Shown one piece after another: positions 24,413 through 34,211 of a DNA stretch of 64,000 bases. The DNA comes from Pedobacter frigiditerrae (GTDB lineage Bacteria > Bacteroidota > Bacteroidia > Sphingobacteriales > Sphingobacteriaceae), in NCBI RefSeq assembly GCF_032678705.1, contig NZ_JAVTSS010000001.1:1054001-1118000 (forward strand), given 5' to 3'. Each line of letters opens with the position of its first letter. The first letter of the stretch is position 1. Made by a program: the position numbers and the translations under genes. Under the pieces are notes generated by a model. It searched no databases. It had not been told where the DNA came from and saw only the letters and a list, made by a program, of their open reading frames with translations.

Positions 24413-27400
24413 ATGAAATTAAATTATATTTTTAAGTTAAAGTTTACTTTGATTTTATTGCTCTTGGTTGCAAAGGCATTTGCTCAACCTCCAGTTAAGA
24501 TAGAACATTATTCTACCGAAGATGGCCTTTCTCATGACATCATTACTTGCATGTTTAAGGATAGTCAAGGTTACATGTGGTTTGGTACTTGGAACGGAAT
24601 TAACCGTTTTGATGGACATAATTTTACTGCTTTTACTTCTTCTCCAGACAAAGTATCTCAAATTAAAAATGTTAGGATAGAACAGATTTTTGAAGACAAG
24701 GTAAATCACCTTTGGGTTAAATCTTACGATGGTGAGGTTTACCGATTTGATAAAGGAACAGAGCGTTTTACCTCTTTATCTAGTATTTTATCACTTCAAA
24801 AGAAGATCATATTTGATCGAATTTTACAGGTTGCTGATGGCAAACTTTGGGTGAGCACAATTAATAAGGGTGTTTTGGTTGTAGATGATGTAAGCCAAGC
24901 TCATTCAAGTTATCAAATTTTTGCAAATGCTATTGATCCTAAAACACGCCTTTCATCAGATAAGATCAGGTTTCTTTTTAGGGAAAACAAATTAAGCTAT
25001 TGGGTAGGATCTTCAAACGGTCTATTGCACATCTTTAGCAAGGGCGGCACTAAGTTTAATTCACAAATTATGAATACCGGAGGTAATCCTGGTGAAGAAT
25101 TTTCCGCAGTTGCGGCAAACCAAGGCGAGCTTTATTTTGGTACGGCTAATGGAGATTTGGTGGTGATAGATAAAAGATCGGGTAGCCATCATCGCATTAG
25201 CGTAAGTAATGGACGCATCAATAAAATGTTATTGTCAAAAAAGACAGGTGATGTTCATGTCACCACTACTTTAGGCGAATTAATCAGTTTTGACCCTAGG
25301 CACGGGTCTATGAACAGTTATAGTTATGATAAAAAAGTAGGACTATTCTCCATCTTTGAGGATAAGAGAGGCGATTTGTGGATTGAGCCAAAGCAGAAAG
25401 GGGTTGTTCGTTTCGATATTCTGAATAAAACCTTCAGCACATTTCTGCAAAGAAACGATACTTTTAATAGTTCAATACCAAATAACCATTTCAGGGTTTT
25501 TGAAGATAAAAATGGAACAGTTTGGTCTATCTTAAGAGATGGTGGTTTCGGCTATTATGATCAAAAAACGAATAAGTTCAACTACTTCTATAACGAGCCA
25601 GGGACTGCCCAACGTCGCATTTCGAACATTACTTTTGTTTCTTTTTATGATCCAGCAGGAATTATTTGGCTACATACCGATCAACGTGGGCTTGAAAAGG
25701 TAATCTTTCATCCAAATGATTTTAAACAACGATTAGTTGTTGATCCTGGTTTATTCAAATCTCAAAATGAGGTGAGAGGGTTATTAAGCGATAGCCATAA
25801 TAGGCTATGGGTTGGCGCAAAAAGTGGACTGCTTTACATTTATGAAAATGGTGTGCCTGCTAATATTACTTTCGAAAATGGGTCAAAAGATCGACTAGGC
25901 TTGGTTTACACCATTATTCAGGCAAGAAATGGTGTAATATGGATGGGTACTAAGGAAAATGGTGTGTTTAAAGCTGAACCTTTAAATGCTGCACATACAA
26001 ATTATCGCCTTACTCATTACGCAAACGAACAAAACAACCCAAATTCGATTAGCAGTAATCAGGTTTACTCAATTGCGGAGGATAATCAAGGAAAAATATG
26101 GATTGGTACGTTTGACTATGGTTTGAATATGATTGATCCTCAAAAAGGAGATCGAGTTTTTAAGCGGTTTTATGACAAGTCAAATGGCTATCCAACGCTC
26201 TATAATAAAATAAGGCATTTAACTTTTGATGCAAGAGGCAGGTTATGGATTGGCTCAACAGATGGTTTAGTGATTGGAACGCCTTCGGGCACAACTAACA
26301 TGAAGTTCAAAACCTATAGCAAACAGTCTGATGATTTGCATAGCCTAGGTAACAATGATATTCAATTTATCCTTAAAGATCATTTAAATAGAATGTGGTT
26401 GGCCACATCTGGTGGAGGTTTAAATCTAGCTATTGAAAAGGCTGGCTCACAATCGCTTACATTTAATGTTTACTCAACTAAAAATGGCTTAGGGAACAAT
26501 TACATTCTGAGTTCTATAGAAGATAATCAGAATAGAATTTGGATAGCTACCAAAAGCACATTAACTAGGTTTGATCCTACAAAAGGCAAGTTTGATAATT
26601 TCAACTCTTATGATGGCGTACCTACTGATGGTTTCTCTGAAGCTTCTTGCCAATTAACAAGAGATGGTAAACTTGTATTTGGTACAATTAAAGGCATACT
26701 CAGTTTTGATCCTATGCTGATTAAATATCACGCCATTAACGCCAACCTTGCTTTTACAGGTTTGCAGGTTAACAATGAAGATGTAACCCTTGGTGATGAA
26801 GAAAGCTTGCTTCAAAAAAACATTAATTATACCAAAGAACTGAAACTAAAATACAATGAAAATACCATCAGTGTAGATTATACAGTTTTAGATTTTCGTT
26901 CGGTAGACAGACAAAGTTACATGTACAGAATGAAGGGTTTGGATACCACTTGGCATGATAACAAAAATCAGAGAAGGGCAACTTACACTAATCTTCCGCC
27001 AGGAGAATACCTGTTAGAAGTTAAAAGCCCAGATTTAGATAACTATACCACTATTCCTGCTAAGGAATTAAAAATTACCATATTACCGCCACCTTGGAAA
27101 ACATGGTGGGCCTACTTAATTTATTTCTTGCTTTTGTGTATTGCGATAGAAGCAACCAGGAGGATTGTGATTACCATGTTGCATTTAAGGCAAGGCATTG
27201 CCATTGAGCAAAAAATGACCGCCTTAAAGATGGCTTTTTTTACTAATGTATCTCATGAATTACGCACCCCACTTACCTTAATTGTTAATCCGATTGAAGA
27301 GTTGTTGCAACAAGAAAAACTAAGCGAACAGGGCAGGGAATATGCAACCATTGTAAGCAGAAACGCCACAAGAATGGTTCGTTTTGTGAATCAGCTGTTA

Positions 27401-28792
27401 GACTTAAGAAAATCACAGAGTGGACAATCGAAACTTAACCTGAGCAAAATTGAACTGAAAAGTTTTATACAAGAAGTGGCCGAAAACTTTCAGGAAGCGG
27501 CTAGAGCAAACCATATCACACTGGAAGTTAATAGTGATGAATTTATTGAGATTTTGGTGGATGCCGATAAGATGGAAACCGTTATTTACAACTTATTAAG
27601 TAATTCTTTTAAATTTTCGCCAGCAGGAAAACGCATTGAAGTAAACATTCTTAAAAAGGATAATAACATTCAAATTGTAGTTAATGATGAAGGTTGTGGT
27701 GTTAATGAGGCCGATTTGGAAAATATTTTTCTGTTGTATCATGAAAGCGAACATCCGGATACACAACAACTTAAAGGATCTGGAATTGGACTTGCTTTAG
27801 CTAAAGAACTGGTAGAACTACATAAAGGAACGATTAGCGCAGTAAACCGTGAAGAAGAAGGACTCTCTATCACTATTAATTTACCATTGATAACTACCAA
27901 TGTTACGAGCGCAGAAAAAGATAAGGTCAAAACATCAGCTACAGCAAACATCGGATTGCCAGTTCAAAATAATGATGAATCAGTAGAAGAGAAAAAAGAA
28001 AATGAGAAACAGCTTGTCCTTTTGGTAGAAGATAATGAAGACATGCGTTCGTTTTTGGCTATTAACCTCAGTTCGACCTATAGGGTAAAAACAGCTGAAG
28101 ATGGTTTGCAAGGATTAGCAATGGCAAAAAAAATACAACCAGACCTTATTTTAAGCGACATCATGATGCCGAAAATGGATGGTATTGAAATGTTAGATCA
28201 ATTAAAAAATGATCAAGAAACTAGCCATATTCCAGTAATTTTACTTTCAGCCAAAAGTGCGTTAGAAAGCCAGATTACAGGATTAAAATACGGTGCCGAC
28301 TATTACATCAGTAAACCTTTCGATAATGAGTTGTTATTTGCTGCAATGGAAAACATACTCGATCAACGTAAGCGTGTTTTTGGGCAGTTTGTTGCGAAGC
28401 AAAAAGTAATGGATCTGGGGCCTAGTCAAATTGTGGTAACTTCTAAAGATGAGTTGTTCCTGCAAAAAATTATAGCCATTGTAGAAGAACACATGACTGA
28501 TCCAAAGTTTAACATAGATGCAGTAGCAGAAACCGTAAATATGGCTAGGGCAACTTTCTTTAAAAAGTTTAAGAGCCTTACGCAACAAGCTCCAGTAGAA
28601 TTTATTAGAGATATGAGATTAAAACGAGCAAAACAATACCTCGATGCTGGAATGGGTAACATTACTGAAATTGCTTACACGGTTGGTTTTAGTAGCGCAA
28701 AGTATTTCAGTACCTGTTTTAGAACATTTTATGGCATATCGCCTTCAGATTACCTGAAATCAATTAATTTAGACGAAAAAGATAATGCATAA
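24413..28792 (+). CDS. Hybrid two-component system sensor/regulator (HTCS)
   Basis: A single 1459-residue protein combining sensor and transcription factor, the usual local regulator of polysaccharide loci. Order: signal peptide (to about residue 24); two seven-bladed Reg_prop propellers (repeated DSQGYMWFGTWNG-type blades, 25-800) in the periplasm; Y_Y_Y domain (about 800-880); membrane helix (TWWAYLIYFLLLCIAIEA, about 900); histidine kinase with FFTNVSHELRTPL, His948; ATPase (NDEGCGVN, GSGIGLALAKELVELH); receiver with Asp1249 in LILSDIMMPK; and an AraC-type DNA-binding domain (about 1350-1459). The ligand is probably a pectin oligomer. Its DNA-binding domain is the best candidate for the 21-bp-spaced operators. 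It overlaps the lacI-type gene by 8 bases. Confidence 0.95.
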   Translation: MKLNYIFKLKFTLILLLLVAKAFAQPPVKIEHYSTEDGLSHDIITCMFKDSQGYMWFGTWNGINRFDGHNFTAFTSSPDKVSQIKNVRIEQIFEDKVNHLWVKSYDGEVYRFDKGTERFTSLSSILSLQKKIIFDRILQVADGKLWVSTINKGVLVVDDVSQAHSSYQIFANAIDPKTRLSSDKIRFLFRENKLSYWVGSSNGLLHIFSKGGTKFNSQIMNTGGNPGEEFSAVAANQGELYFGTANGDLVVIDKRSGSHHRISVSNGRINKMLLSKKTGDVHVTTTLGELISFDPRHGSMNSYSYDKKVGLFSIFEDKRGDLWIEPKQKGVVRFDILNKTFSTFLQRNDTFNSSIPNNHFRVFEDKNGTVWSILRDGGFGYYDQKTNKFNYFYNEPGTAQRRISNITFVSFYDPAGIIWLHTDQRGLEKVIFHPNDFKQRLVVDPGLFKSQNEVRGLLSDSHNRLWVGAKSGLLYIYENGVPANITFENGSKDRLGLVYTIIQARNGVIWMGTKENGVFKAEPLNAAHTNYRLTHYANEQNNPNSISSNQVYSIAEDNQGKIWIGTFDYGLNMIDPQKGDRVFKRFYDKSNGYPTLYNKIRHLTFDARGRLWIGSTDGLVIGTPSGTTNMKFKTYSKQSDDLHSLGNNDIQFILKDHLNRMWLATSGGGLNLAIEKAGSQSLTFNVYSTKNGLGNNYILSSIEDNQNRIWIATKSTLTRFDPTKGKFDNFNSYDGVPTDGFSEASCQLTRDGKLVFGTIKGILSFDPMLIKYHAINANLAFTGLQVNNEDVTLGDEESLLQKNINYTKELKLKYNENTISVDYTVLDFRSVDRQSYMYRMKGLDTTWHDNKNQRRATYTNLPPGEYLLEVKSPDLDNYTTIPAKELKITILPPPWKTWWAYLIYFLLLCIAIEATRRIVITMLHLRQGIAIEQKMTALKMAFFTNVSHELRTPLTLIVNPIEELLQQEKLSEQGREYATIVSRNATRMVRFVNQLLDLRKSQSGQSKLNLSKIELKSFIQEVAENFQEAARANHITLEVNSDEFIEILVDADKMETVIYNLLSNSFKFSPAGKRIEVNILKKDNNIQIVVNDEGCGVNEADLENIFLLYHESEHPDTQQLKGSGIGLALAKELVELHKGTISAVNREEEGLSITINLPLITTNVTSAEKDKVKTSATANIGLPVQNNDESVEEKKENEKQLVLLVEDNEDMRSFLAINLSSTYRVKTAEDGLQGLAMAKKIQPDLILSDIMMPKMDGIEMLDQLKNDQETSHIPVILLSAKSALESQITGLKYGADYYISKPFDNELLFAAMENILDQRKRVFGQFVAKQKVMDLGPSQIVVTSKDELFLQKIIAIVEEHMTDPKFNIDAVAETVNMARATFFKKFKSLTQQAPVEFIRDMRLKRAKQYLDAGMGNITEIAYTVGFSSAKYFSTCFRTFYGISPSDYLKSINLDEKDNA

Positions 28793-29813
28793 AGAAGTTA
28801 CCATATATGACATTGCCGAAAAGCTTTCTATTTCTGCATCAACAGTTAGTAGGGCATTAAATGCAAATTCTTTAGTCAATGAAAAGACACAGCAAAAGAT
28901 AATTGCAATGGCAACTTCTATGGGTTATCGCAGTAATACCTTTGCTGCAAACCTGCGCATGCAACGGAGCAATACCATAGGTTTAATTGTGCCTAGGTTA
29001 AATAGCTACTTCATGTCCGAAGTTATCTCAGGTATAGAAAGTGTAACCAACGATGCAGGCTATAATTTGATCATTAGCCAATCAATGGAAAATGTAGAAA
29101 AAGAAATCAGTAACCTCAAAACAATGTTCAATAACAGGGTTGATGGTTTATTGGTATCTGTAGCTGCTGGTAGCAATGGGACAACAGGTTTTGATATTTT
29201 CCAAGATCGTAAAATACCCGTGCTTTTCTTTGATCGTGCACCAAATGGATTAACGGTTCCTTCGGTAACGATTGATAATGAAAATGCTGCTTTTTTAATT
29301 ACTCAACATTTAATTGAAATGGGAGCAAAGAATTTATTTCATATCACAGGGCATCAATCTGTTAGTGTTTATAAGGAGCGAACTACGGGATTTAAAAAAG
29401 CACTTTTGGCTGCCGGATTAGCTTTTAATGAAAATCAGCTTATTGTTACAGATTTAAGTGAAAAGGCTGGCATAACAGCTGCAAAATTAATAGCAGAACT
29501 TAAAGGTGATGGTGTTTTTGCTGCTAATGATAGTTGTGCCGCAACTTGTATGAATGAATTAAAATCGCAAGGTTTTAAAATGCCTCAAGATGTAAAATTT
29601 GCAGGATTTAATAATGATTTGATCTCAAGAAATATCGACCCAGCTCTTACCACTATAAATTATCCTGGTTTCGAGATGGGTAAGGTTATCGCAGCCAAAT
29701 TACTCGATCATTTAAGCAATAAACTAGACATGAATGCATCACCATTAATTACCATGAAATCTGAATTAGTGATTCGAGCCTCTTCTATGAGCCCTAACGT
29801 CATTGCGAGCTGA
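28785..29813 (+). CDS. LacI-family transcriptional regulator
   Basis: A 342-residue LacI/GalR repressor. The N-terminal helix-turn-helix and hinge helix are clear (TIYDIAEKLSISASTVSRAL, residues 5-24), followed by a periplasmic-binding-protein-like sugar domain (IGLIVPRLNSYFMSEVISGI, about 66; VLFFDRAPNGLTVPSVTID; DGVFAANDSCAATC). The ATG lies inside the last codons of the hybrid sensor gene (8-base overlap), so the two regulators are probably translationally coupled. The last four codons and the stop fall inside a dispersed cgtcattgcgag repeat (29798-29826), so the natural C-terminus may have been altered. The likely ligand is an intracellular sugar acid from pectin, by inference. Confidence 0.92.
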   Translation: MHKEVTIYDIAEKLSISASTVSRALNANSLVNEKTQQKIIAMATSMGYRSNTFAANLRMQRSNTIGLIVPRLNSYFMSEVISGIESVTNDAGYNLIISQSMENVEKEISNLKTMFNNRVDGLLVSVAAGSNGTTGFDIFQDRKIPVLFFDRAPNGLTVPSVTIDNENAAFLITQHLIEMGAKNLFHITGHQSVSVYKERTTGFKKALLAAGLAFNENQLIVTDLSEKAGITAAKLIAELKGDGVFAANDSCAATCMNELKSQGFKMPQDVKFAGFNNDLISRNIDPALTTINYPGFEMGKVIAAKLLDHLSNKLDMNASPLITMKSELVIRASSMSPNVIAS

Positions 29814-29850
29814 AGCAAGGCTCTGTGTGATGGAGCGAAGCAAAATGCCT
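29798..29850. repeat. REP-like repeat overlapping a gene end
   Basis: The word cgtcattgcgagctgaagca matches the arm at 4340-4365 for its first 12 bases and resembles it after that, and is followed by a diverged copy (tggagcgaagcaaaatgcc). It supplies Val-Ile-Ala-Ser and the stop codon TGA of the LacI-type gene. Confidence 0.6.
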
Positions 29851-29949
29851 GTGTGTAGGGAAAATTTGCAAACGTTACCTTACATCGGCTTTACACCGCA
29901 AATTAGTTTTTAGCTATAAATCAACTCATACTTTCTATTTATACCGTAT

Positions 29950-30006
29950 TTTAAACCAGTTCGATTAATTTTTAGACCTCTAAATCTTAATGACTGCCTA
30001 TGTTTG
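29950..30006 (+). promoter_or_regulatory. GH3 operon promoter with 21-bp-spaced operator
   Basis: The half-sites tttaaacc (29950-29957) and tttagacc (29971-29978) keep ACC cores exactly 21 bases apart, with partial identity to the other two operators between them. The -7 box TATGTTTG (29999-30006) begins 20 bases after the second ACC. The half-sites are weaker than before susC and the esterase, but spacing and position agree. Confidence 0.5.
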
Positions 30007-30065
30007 TTGTGTACTACAATCAATAAACCAAATATTATAAACCAAGGATTCGTCCATCTCTTTGT

Positions 30066-32696
30066 ATGAATATTAAAAAGACCGCTTATATAATTGCACT
30101 AGCTATCGCATGTTTTACCTCACAAGCTACTTACTGTCAGACAAAAAAATATCCCTTTCAAGATTATAAATTAAGTTTTGAAGTTAGGGTTAAGGATTTG
30201 GTAAGTAGATTAACCGTAGAAGAAAAAGTGGCACAAATGCTTAATTCTGCACCAGCAATTCCCAGGTTAGGTGTACCTGCCCACGATTGGTGGAATGAAG
30301 TATTACACGGCGTTGCCAGATCACCATATAAAACTACTGTATTTCCACAGGCAATTGCAATGGCGGCTGGTTTTGATAAAAATTCGCTGTATAAAATGGC
30401 TGATTATTCGGCTTTAGAAGGAAGAGCTGTTTATAATAAAGCAGTACAAGATGGTAAAGAAGGTTCCAAATATGTTGGCTTAACCTATTGGACACCCAAT
30501 GTAAATATCTTCCGCGATCCACGTTGGGGCAGGGGACAAGAAACTTATGGGGAAGACCCTTTTTTAACAGCAATGCTTGGTGATGCTTTTGTAAAGGGTT
30601 TGCAAGGCAATGATCCTAAATACCTAAAAGCAGCCGCTTGTGCTAAACATTTTGCTGTACATAGTGGTCCAGAACCTCTTCGTCATGTTTTTAATATTGA
30701 TGTGAGTGCTTATGACCTTTGGGATACTTATTTGCCTGCTTTCCAAAAATTGGTGGTCGATTCGAAAGTTGCTGGTGTAATGTGTGCCTACAATGCCTTC
30801 AGAACTCAACCTTGTTGTGCCAGCGATGTACTTTTAACAGATATTTTAAGGAAACAATGGGGCTTTAAAGGCTATGTAACATCAGATTGTGGGGCAATAG
30901 ACGACTTTTATAAAAAACATAAAACCCATAAGGATGCAGAATCTGCAGCTGTAGATGCTGTATTTCACGGTACAGACGTAGATTGTGGCAAGGAAGCTTA
31001 TTTTGCCTTGGTGCAAGCGGTTAAAAATGGCAACATCACTGAAAAACAGTTGGATGTTTCTTTACATCGTTTATTTATGATTCGCTTTCAGCTTGGCCTT
31101 TTTGATCCAAAAGAACTGGTTAAATATGCACAAACACCTGCTTCGATTTTAGAAAGTCCAGCCCATAAAGCCCATGCTTTAAAAATGGCGCAGCAATCTA
31201 TGGTGTTGCTTAAAAATGAAAACAATACGCTTCCGCTTCGCAAAGACTTAAAAAAGATTGTTGTATTAGGTCCTAATGCAGCAAACGCTGTTTCAATACT
31301 TGGTAACTATAATGGCAATCCAACTGAATTAACTACAATATTAGATGGTATTAAGCGAAAAGTTAGCAAAAACACTCAAGTAGTTTATGAAAAGGCCATC
31401 AACTTTACTAATGCTAATATGTTGGTTTTTCAAGATGTAGAAAGCCAGTATTCATTTGATGGTAAACAAGGTTTTAAAGCCGAATATTTCAGTAATATTG
31501 CCTTAAATGGTACACCAATAGCGGTTCGTCAGGAAGCAAAAATTAACCACTTCTGGCAAGAAGGAGAAAATGTAATTGGCAATTTAGCCGCAAACGATTT
31601 TTCTGCTCGTTACACCACTAATTTCAAGGCAAATACAAATCAGAAATTAGCTTTCGAGCTAGAGGCTGATAATGGCTATCGATTAATCTTAAATGGTAAG
31701 ATAGTTTTAGACGAATGGGTAAACAAAAAGAAAGAAATTAAACGGTTTGAGTTAAATACAAAAAAAGATAGTACTTATAATCTTGTTGTAGAGTTTTGGC
31801 AAGGAGATGGACAATCTGGTGTGAGAATGGATGTAGGTAATTATGTACAGACGGATTTTAATGCATTAGCTGCCAAACATCATGACGCTGACGCTTTCAT
31901 CTTTGTGGGAGGTATTTCACCACAGTTAGAGGGAGAATCAATGAAAGTTGATGATCCTGGGTTTACTGGGGGAGACCGTACCTCTATTTTATTACCAGCA
32001 GTGCAAACAGAGTTGATGAAAGTCTTAAAAGCAAGTGGTAAACCTGTTGTATTTGTCATGATGACAGGCAGCGCCATTGCTACACCATATGAGTCTGAAA
32101 ACATACCTGCTATTCTTAATACTTGGTATGGTGGTCAATCTGCTGGTACGGCAGCGGCCGATATTCTTTTTGGCGATTACAACCCATCAGGACGATTACC
32201 GGTTACATTTTATAAAAGTGATACAGATCTAGCTGATTTTAACGATTACAACATGGAAAATCGTACCTATCGTTATTTCAAGAACAAACCACTTTATGGT
32301 TTTGGCTACGGATTAAGTTATACGACTTTCAGCTATGCTAAACAAAACATCCCTGTTAAGGTAGTTAAAGGAAAAAATGTGCCTATTGCAGTAACGGTAA
32401 CTAATAATGGTAAAATGGCTGGTGATGAAGTGGCTCAACTTTATATTGTTAATCAGAATAAAAACATTAAAACATCAATTAAAGCTTTAAAGGGTTTCGA
32501 AAGGATTAATTTAAAAGCTGGCGAAACTAAAATCGTTAAATTTCTATTAACACCAGACGATTTATCTTACATAGATGCTAATGGTGCAAAACAGCGATTT
32601 AAAGGAAACCTGCAAATAAACATAGGTGGTAGTCAGCCCGATGAACCAAACAAAACAAGTGGTAACGTATTAAAAAGCATCATCAATATTAACTAG
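30066..32696 (+). CDS. GH3 beta-glycosidase with PA14 insert (beta-xylosidase-like)
   Basis: A secreted family 3 hydrolase of 876 residues. After the signal peptide (to about 25) the barrel has NIFRDPRWGRGQETYGEDP (about 147-165), KHFAVHSGPEP (about 195) and the nucleophile region YVTSDCGAIDDF with Asp274. The second domain (GPNAANAVSILGNYNGNP, about 402) is interrupted by a PA14 module (about 467-610: FKAEYFSNIALNG, ADNGYRLILNGKIV, EFWQGDGQSGVRM), which usually shapes substrate choice. A C-terminal FnIII-like domain follows. It differs from the 719-residue GH3 at 2005 mainly by this insert. It heads an operon with PL1, CE12 and CE8 under the third operator. Confidence 0.92.
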   Translation: MNIKKTAYIIALAIACFTSQATYCQTKKYPFQDYKLSFEVRVKDLVSRLTVEEKVAQMLNSAPAIPRLGVPAHDWWNEVLHGVARSPYKTTVFPQAIAMAAGFDKNSLYKMADYSALEGRAVYNKAVQDGKEGSKYVGLTYWTPNVNIFRDPRWGRGQETYGEDPFLTAMLGDAFVKGLQGNDPKYLKAAACAKHFAVHSGPEPLRHVFNIDVSAYDLWDTYLPAFQKLVVDSKVAGVMCAYNAFRTQPCCASDVLLTDILRKQWGFKGYVTSDCGAIDDFYKKHKTHKDAESAAVDAVFHGTDVDCGKEAYFALVQAVKNGNITEKQLDVSLHRLFMIRFQLGLFDPKELVKYAQTPASILESPAHKAHALKMAQQSMVLLKNENNTLPLRKDLKKIVVLGPNAANAVSILGNYNGNPTELTTILDGIKRKVSKNTQVVYEKAINFTNANMLVFQDVESQYSFDGKQGFKAEYFSNIALNGTPIAVRQEAKINHFWQEGENVIGNLAANDFSARYTTNFKANTNQKLAFELEADNGYRLILNGKIVLDEWVNKKKEIKRFELNTKKDSTYNLVVEFWQGDGQSGVRMDVGNYVQTDFNALAAKHHDADAFIFVGGISPQLEGESMKVDDPGFTGGDRTSILLPAVQTELMKVLKASGKPVVFVMMTGSAIATPYESENIPAILNTWYGGQSAGTAAADILFGDYNPSGRLPVTFYKSDTDLADFNDYNMENRTYRYFKNKPLYGFGYGLSYTTFSYAKQNIPVKVVKGKNVPIAVTVTNNGKMAGDEVAQLYIVNQNKNIKTSIKALKGFERINLKAGETKIVKFLLTPDDLSYIDANGAKQRFKGNLQINIGGSQPDEPNKTSGNVLKSIININ

Positions 32697-32713
32697 CTTA
32701 ATTTCATTTAAAG

Positions 32714-34210
32714 ATGATTGAAAATACCTTTTGGAGAAGTACAATAATGATTTCATTGGCCTTTCTCGCCATCAATTGCAAAAAAACAAAAACCTTTCAA
32801 GCTGAAGAGGTAAAAACCAATACGGAAAAACCTGTTCAGGTTAATGAAACGGCTATTGCTTTTCCAGGTGCAGAAGGTTTTGGAAAAGAAGTAACTGGCG
32901 GAAGAGGTGGTAAGGTAATTAAGGTCACAAATCTGAATGATAGCGGCATCGGAAGTTTTAGAGCTGCAGTTGATGCAACAGGAGCGAGAATTATCGTGTT
33001 TGATGTTTCAGGAACAATAGAATTAAACAGTGCCATCGAGTTAAGGAATAAAGACATCAGCATTGCTGGACAAACTGCACCAGGAGATGGTATTACTTTG
33101 AAAAACTATCCACTGAATGTAAAAACCTACAATGTGATTATTCGTTTCATGCGGTTTAGAATGGGCGATGAGAAAGCGGTAGAAGCGGATGCGATTGGTG
33201 GTTTCGAATCTAGAGATATCATTGTAGATCATTGTTCTATGAGTTGGTCTACAGATGAATGTGTTTCATTTTATAACAATGATAACCTTTCGTTGCAATG
33301 GTGTATCATTTCAGAAAGCCTGAGAGTTTCTGCCCATGGCAAAGGCGCTCATGGTTATGGCGGCATTTGGGGTGGAAAAAACGCATCATTCCATCACAAC
33401 TTAATGGCCAATCATGATAGTCGTAATCCAAGGTTTGGCGAACGTGAAGGTACTGCTTACGCCTTAACAGATTTGGTTGATGTAAGAAATAATGTGTTTT
33501 ACAATTGGGGTAGCAATAGTGCTTATGGTGGCGAAGCGATGAACATCAATATCGTTAACAATTATTACAAACCCGGACCAGCAACCAAAAATAAGGAACG
33601 TATATTCTCTATAGATAAATACATGAAGTCGACTACCTCGCCGATTTACAACCAATGGGGTAAGTTTTACATTGCTGGTAATTATGTAGACGGAAGAACT
33701 GCGCCAACTAATGATAATTGGACTTATGGCGTTTACAATCAGTTTCATAGTAGTTATGGAACAGTTTCGCAAGCAGATAAAGATGCAATGAAACTCGCCA
33801 ATCCGTTAGAAATAAACAGCAACGTAACTACTCATACCGCAATAATGGCTTATCAAGTGGTGCTTGATTTTGCAGGAGCATCCTTAAAAAGAGATGCCAT
33901 TGATGCTCGAATCATTGAGCATACCAAAAAGGGAACTTTTACGGCAAACGGATCAAGTGGAGAAACTAATAGCACCAATGGAATTATAGATAAACAGAGT
34001 GATGTTGGCGGCTGGCCATTTTTAAATGCTGGGGTAGCTTTAACAGATGCAGATTTAGATGGGATGCCCGATGAATGGGAAAAAGCCAATAAACTTGATC
34101 CTAATAAAGCCAATGCAAATGGCAGAGATTTAAGCACTGGCTACGATAATATTGAAGTTTATGTAAATTCTTTGGTTAAACAAATTACAGCAGAGCAGTA
34201 CAGAAAATAA
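32714..34210 (+). CDS. PL1-family pectate lyase, lipoprotein
   Basis: A 498-residue right-handed beta-helix lyase that splits homogalacturonan by beta-elimination. The start of the fold is typical of Bacteroidota PL1: FPGAEGFGKEVTGGRGGKV (about 51), then GSFRAAVDATGARIIVFDVS, AGQTAPGDGITL, the conserved VDHCSMSWSTDE (about 172) and HHNLMANHDSRNPRFG (about 228) with the likely catalytic Arg and Ca2+ ligands. The C-terminus (DGMPDEWEKANKLDPNK) resembles a calcium-binding thrombospondin-type or dockerin-like tail common in this group. Cys22 in FLAINCKKTK suggests a lipoprotein. It lies 17 bases after GH3 and 1 base before CE12. Confidence 0.88.
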   Translation: MIENTFWRSTIMISLAFLAINCKKTKTFQAEEVKTNTEKPVQVNETAIAFPGAEGFGKEVTGGRGGKVIKVTNLNDSGIGSFRAAVDATGARIIVFDVSGTIELNSAIELRNKDISIAGQTAPGDGITLKNYPLNVKTYNVIIRFMRFRMGDEKAVEADAIGGFESRDIIVDHCSMSWSTDECVSFYNNDNLSLQWCIISESLRVSAHGKGAHGYGGIWGGKNASFHHNLMANHDSRNPRFGEREGTAYALTDLVDVRNNVFYNWGSNSAYGGEAMNINIVNNYYKPGPATKNKERIFSIDKYMKSTTSPIYNQWGKFYIAGNYVDGRTAPTNDNWTYGVYNQFHSSYGTVSQADKDAMKLANPLEINSNVTTHTAIMAYQVVLDFAGASLKRDAIDARIIEHTKKGTFTANGSSGETNSTNGIIDKQSDVGGWPFLNAGVALTDADLDGMPDEWEKANKLDPNKANANGRDLSTGYDNIEVYVNSLVKQITAEQYRK

Positions 34211-34211
34211 G

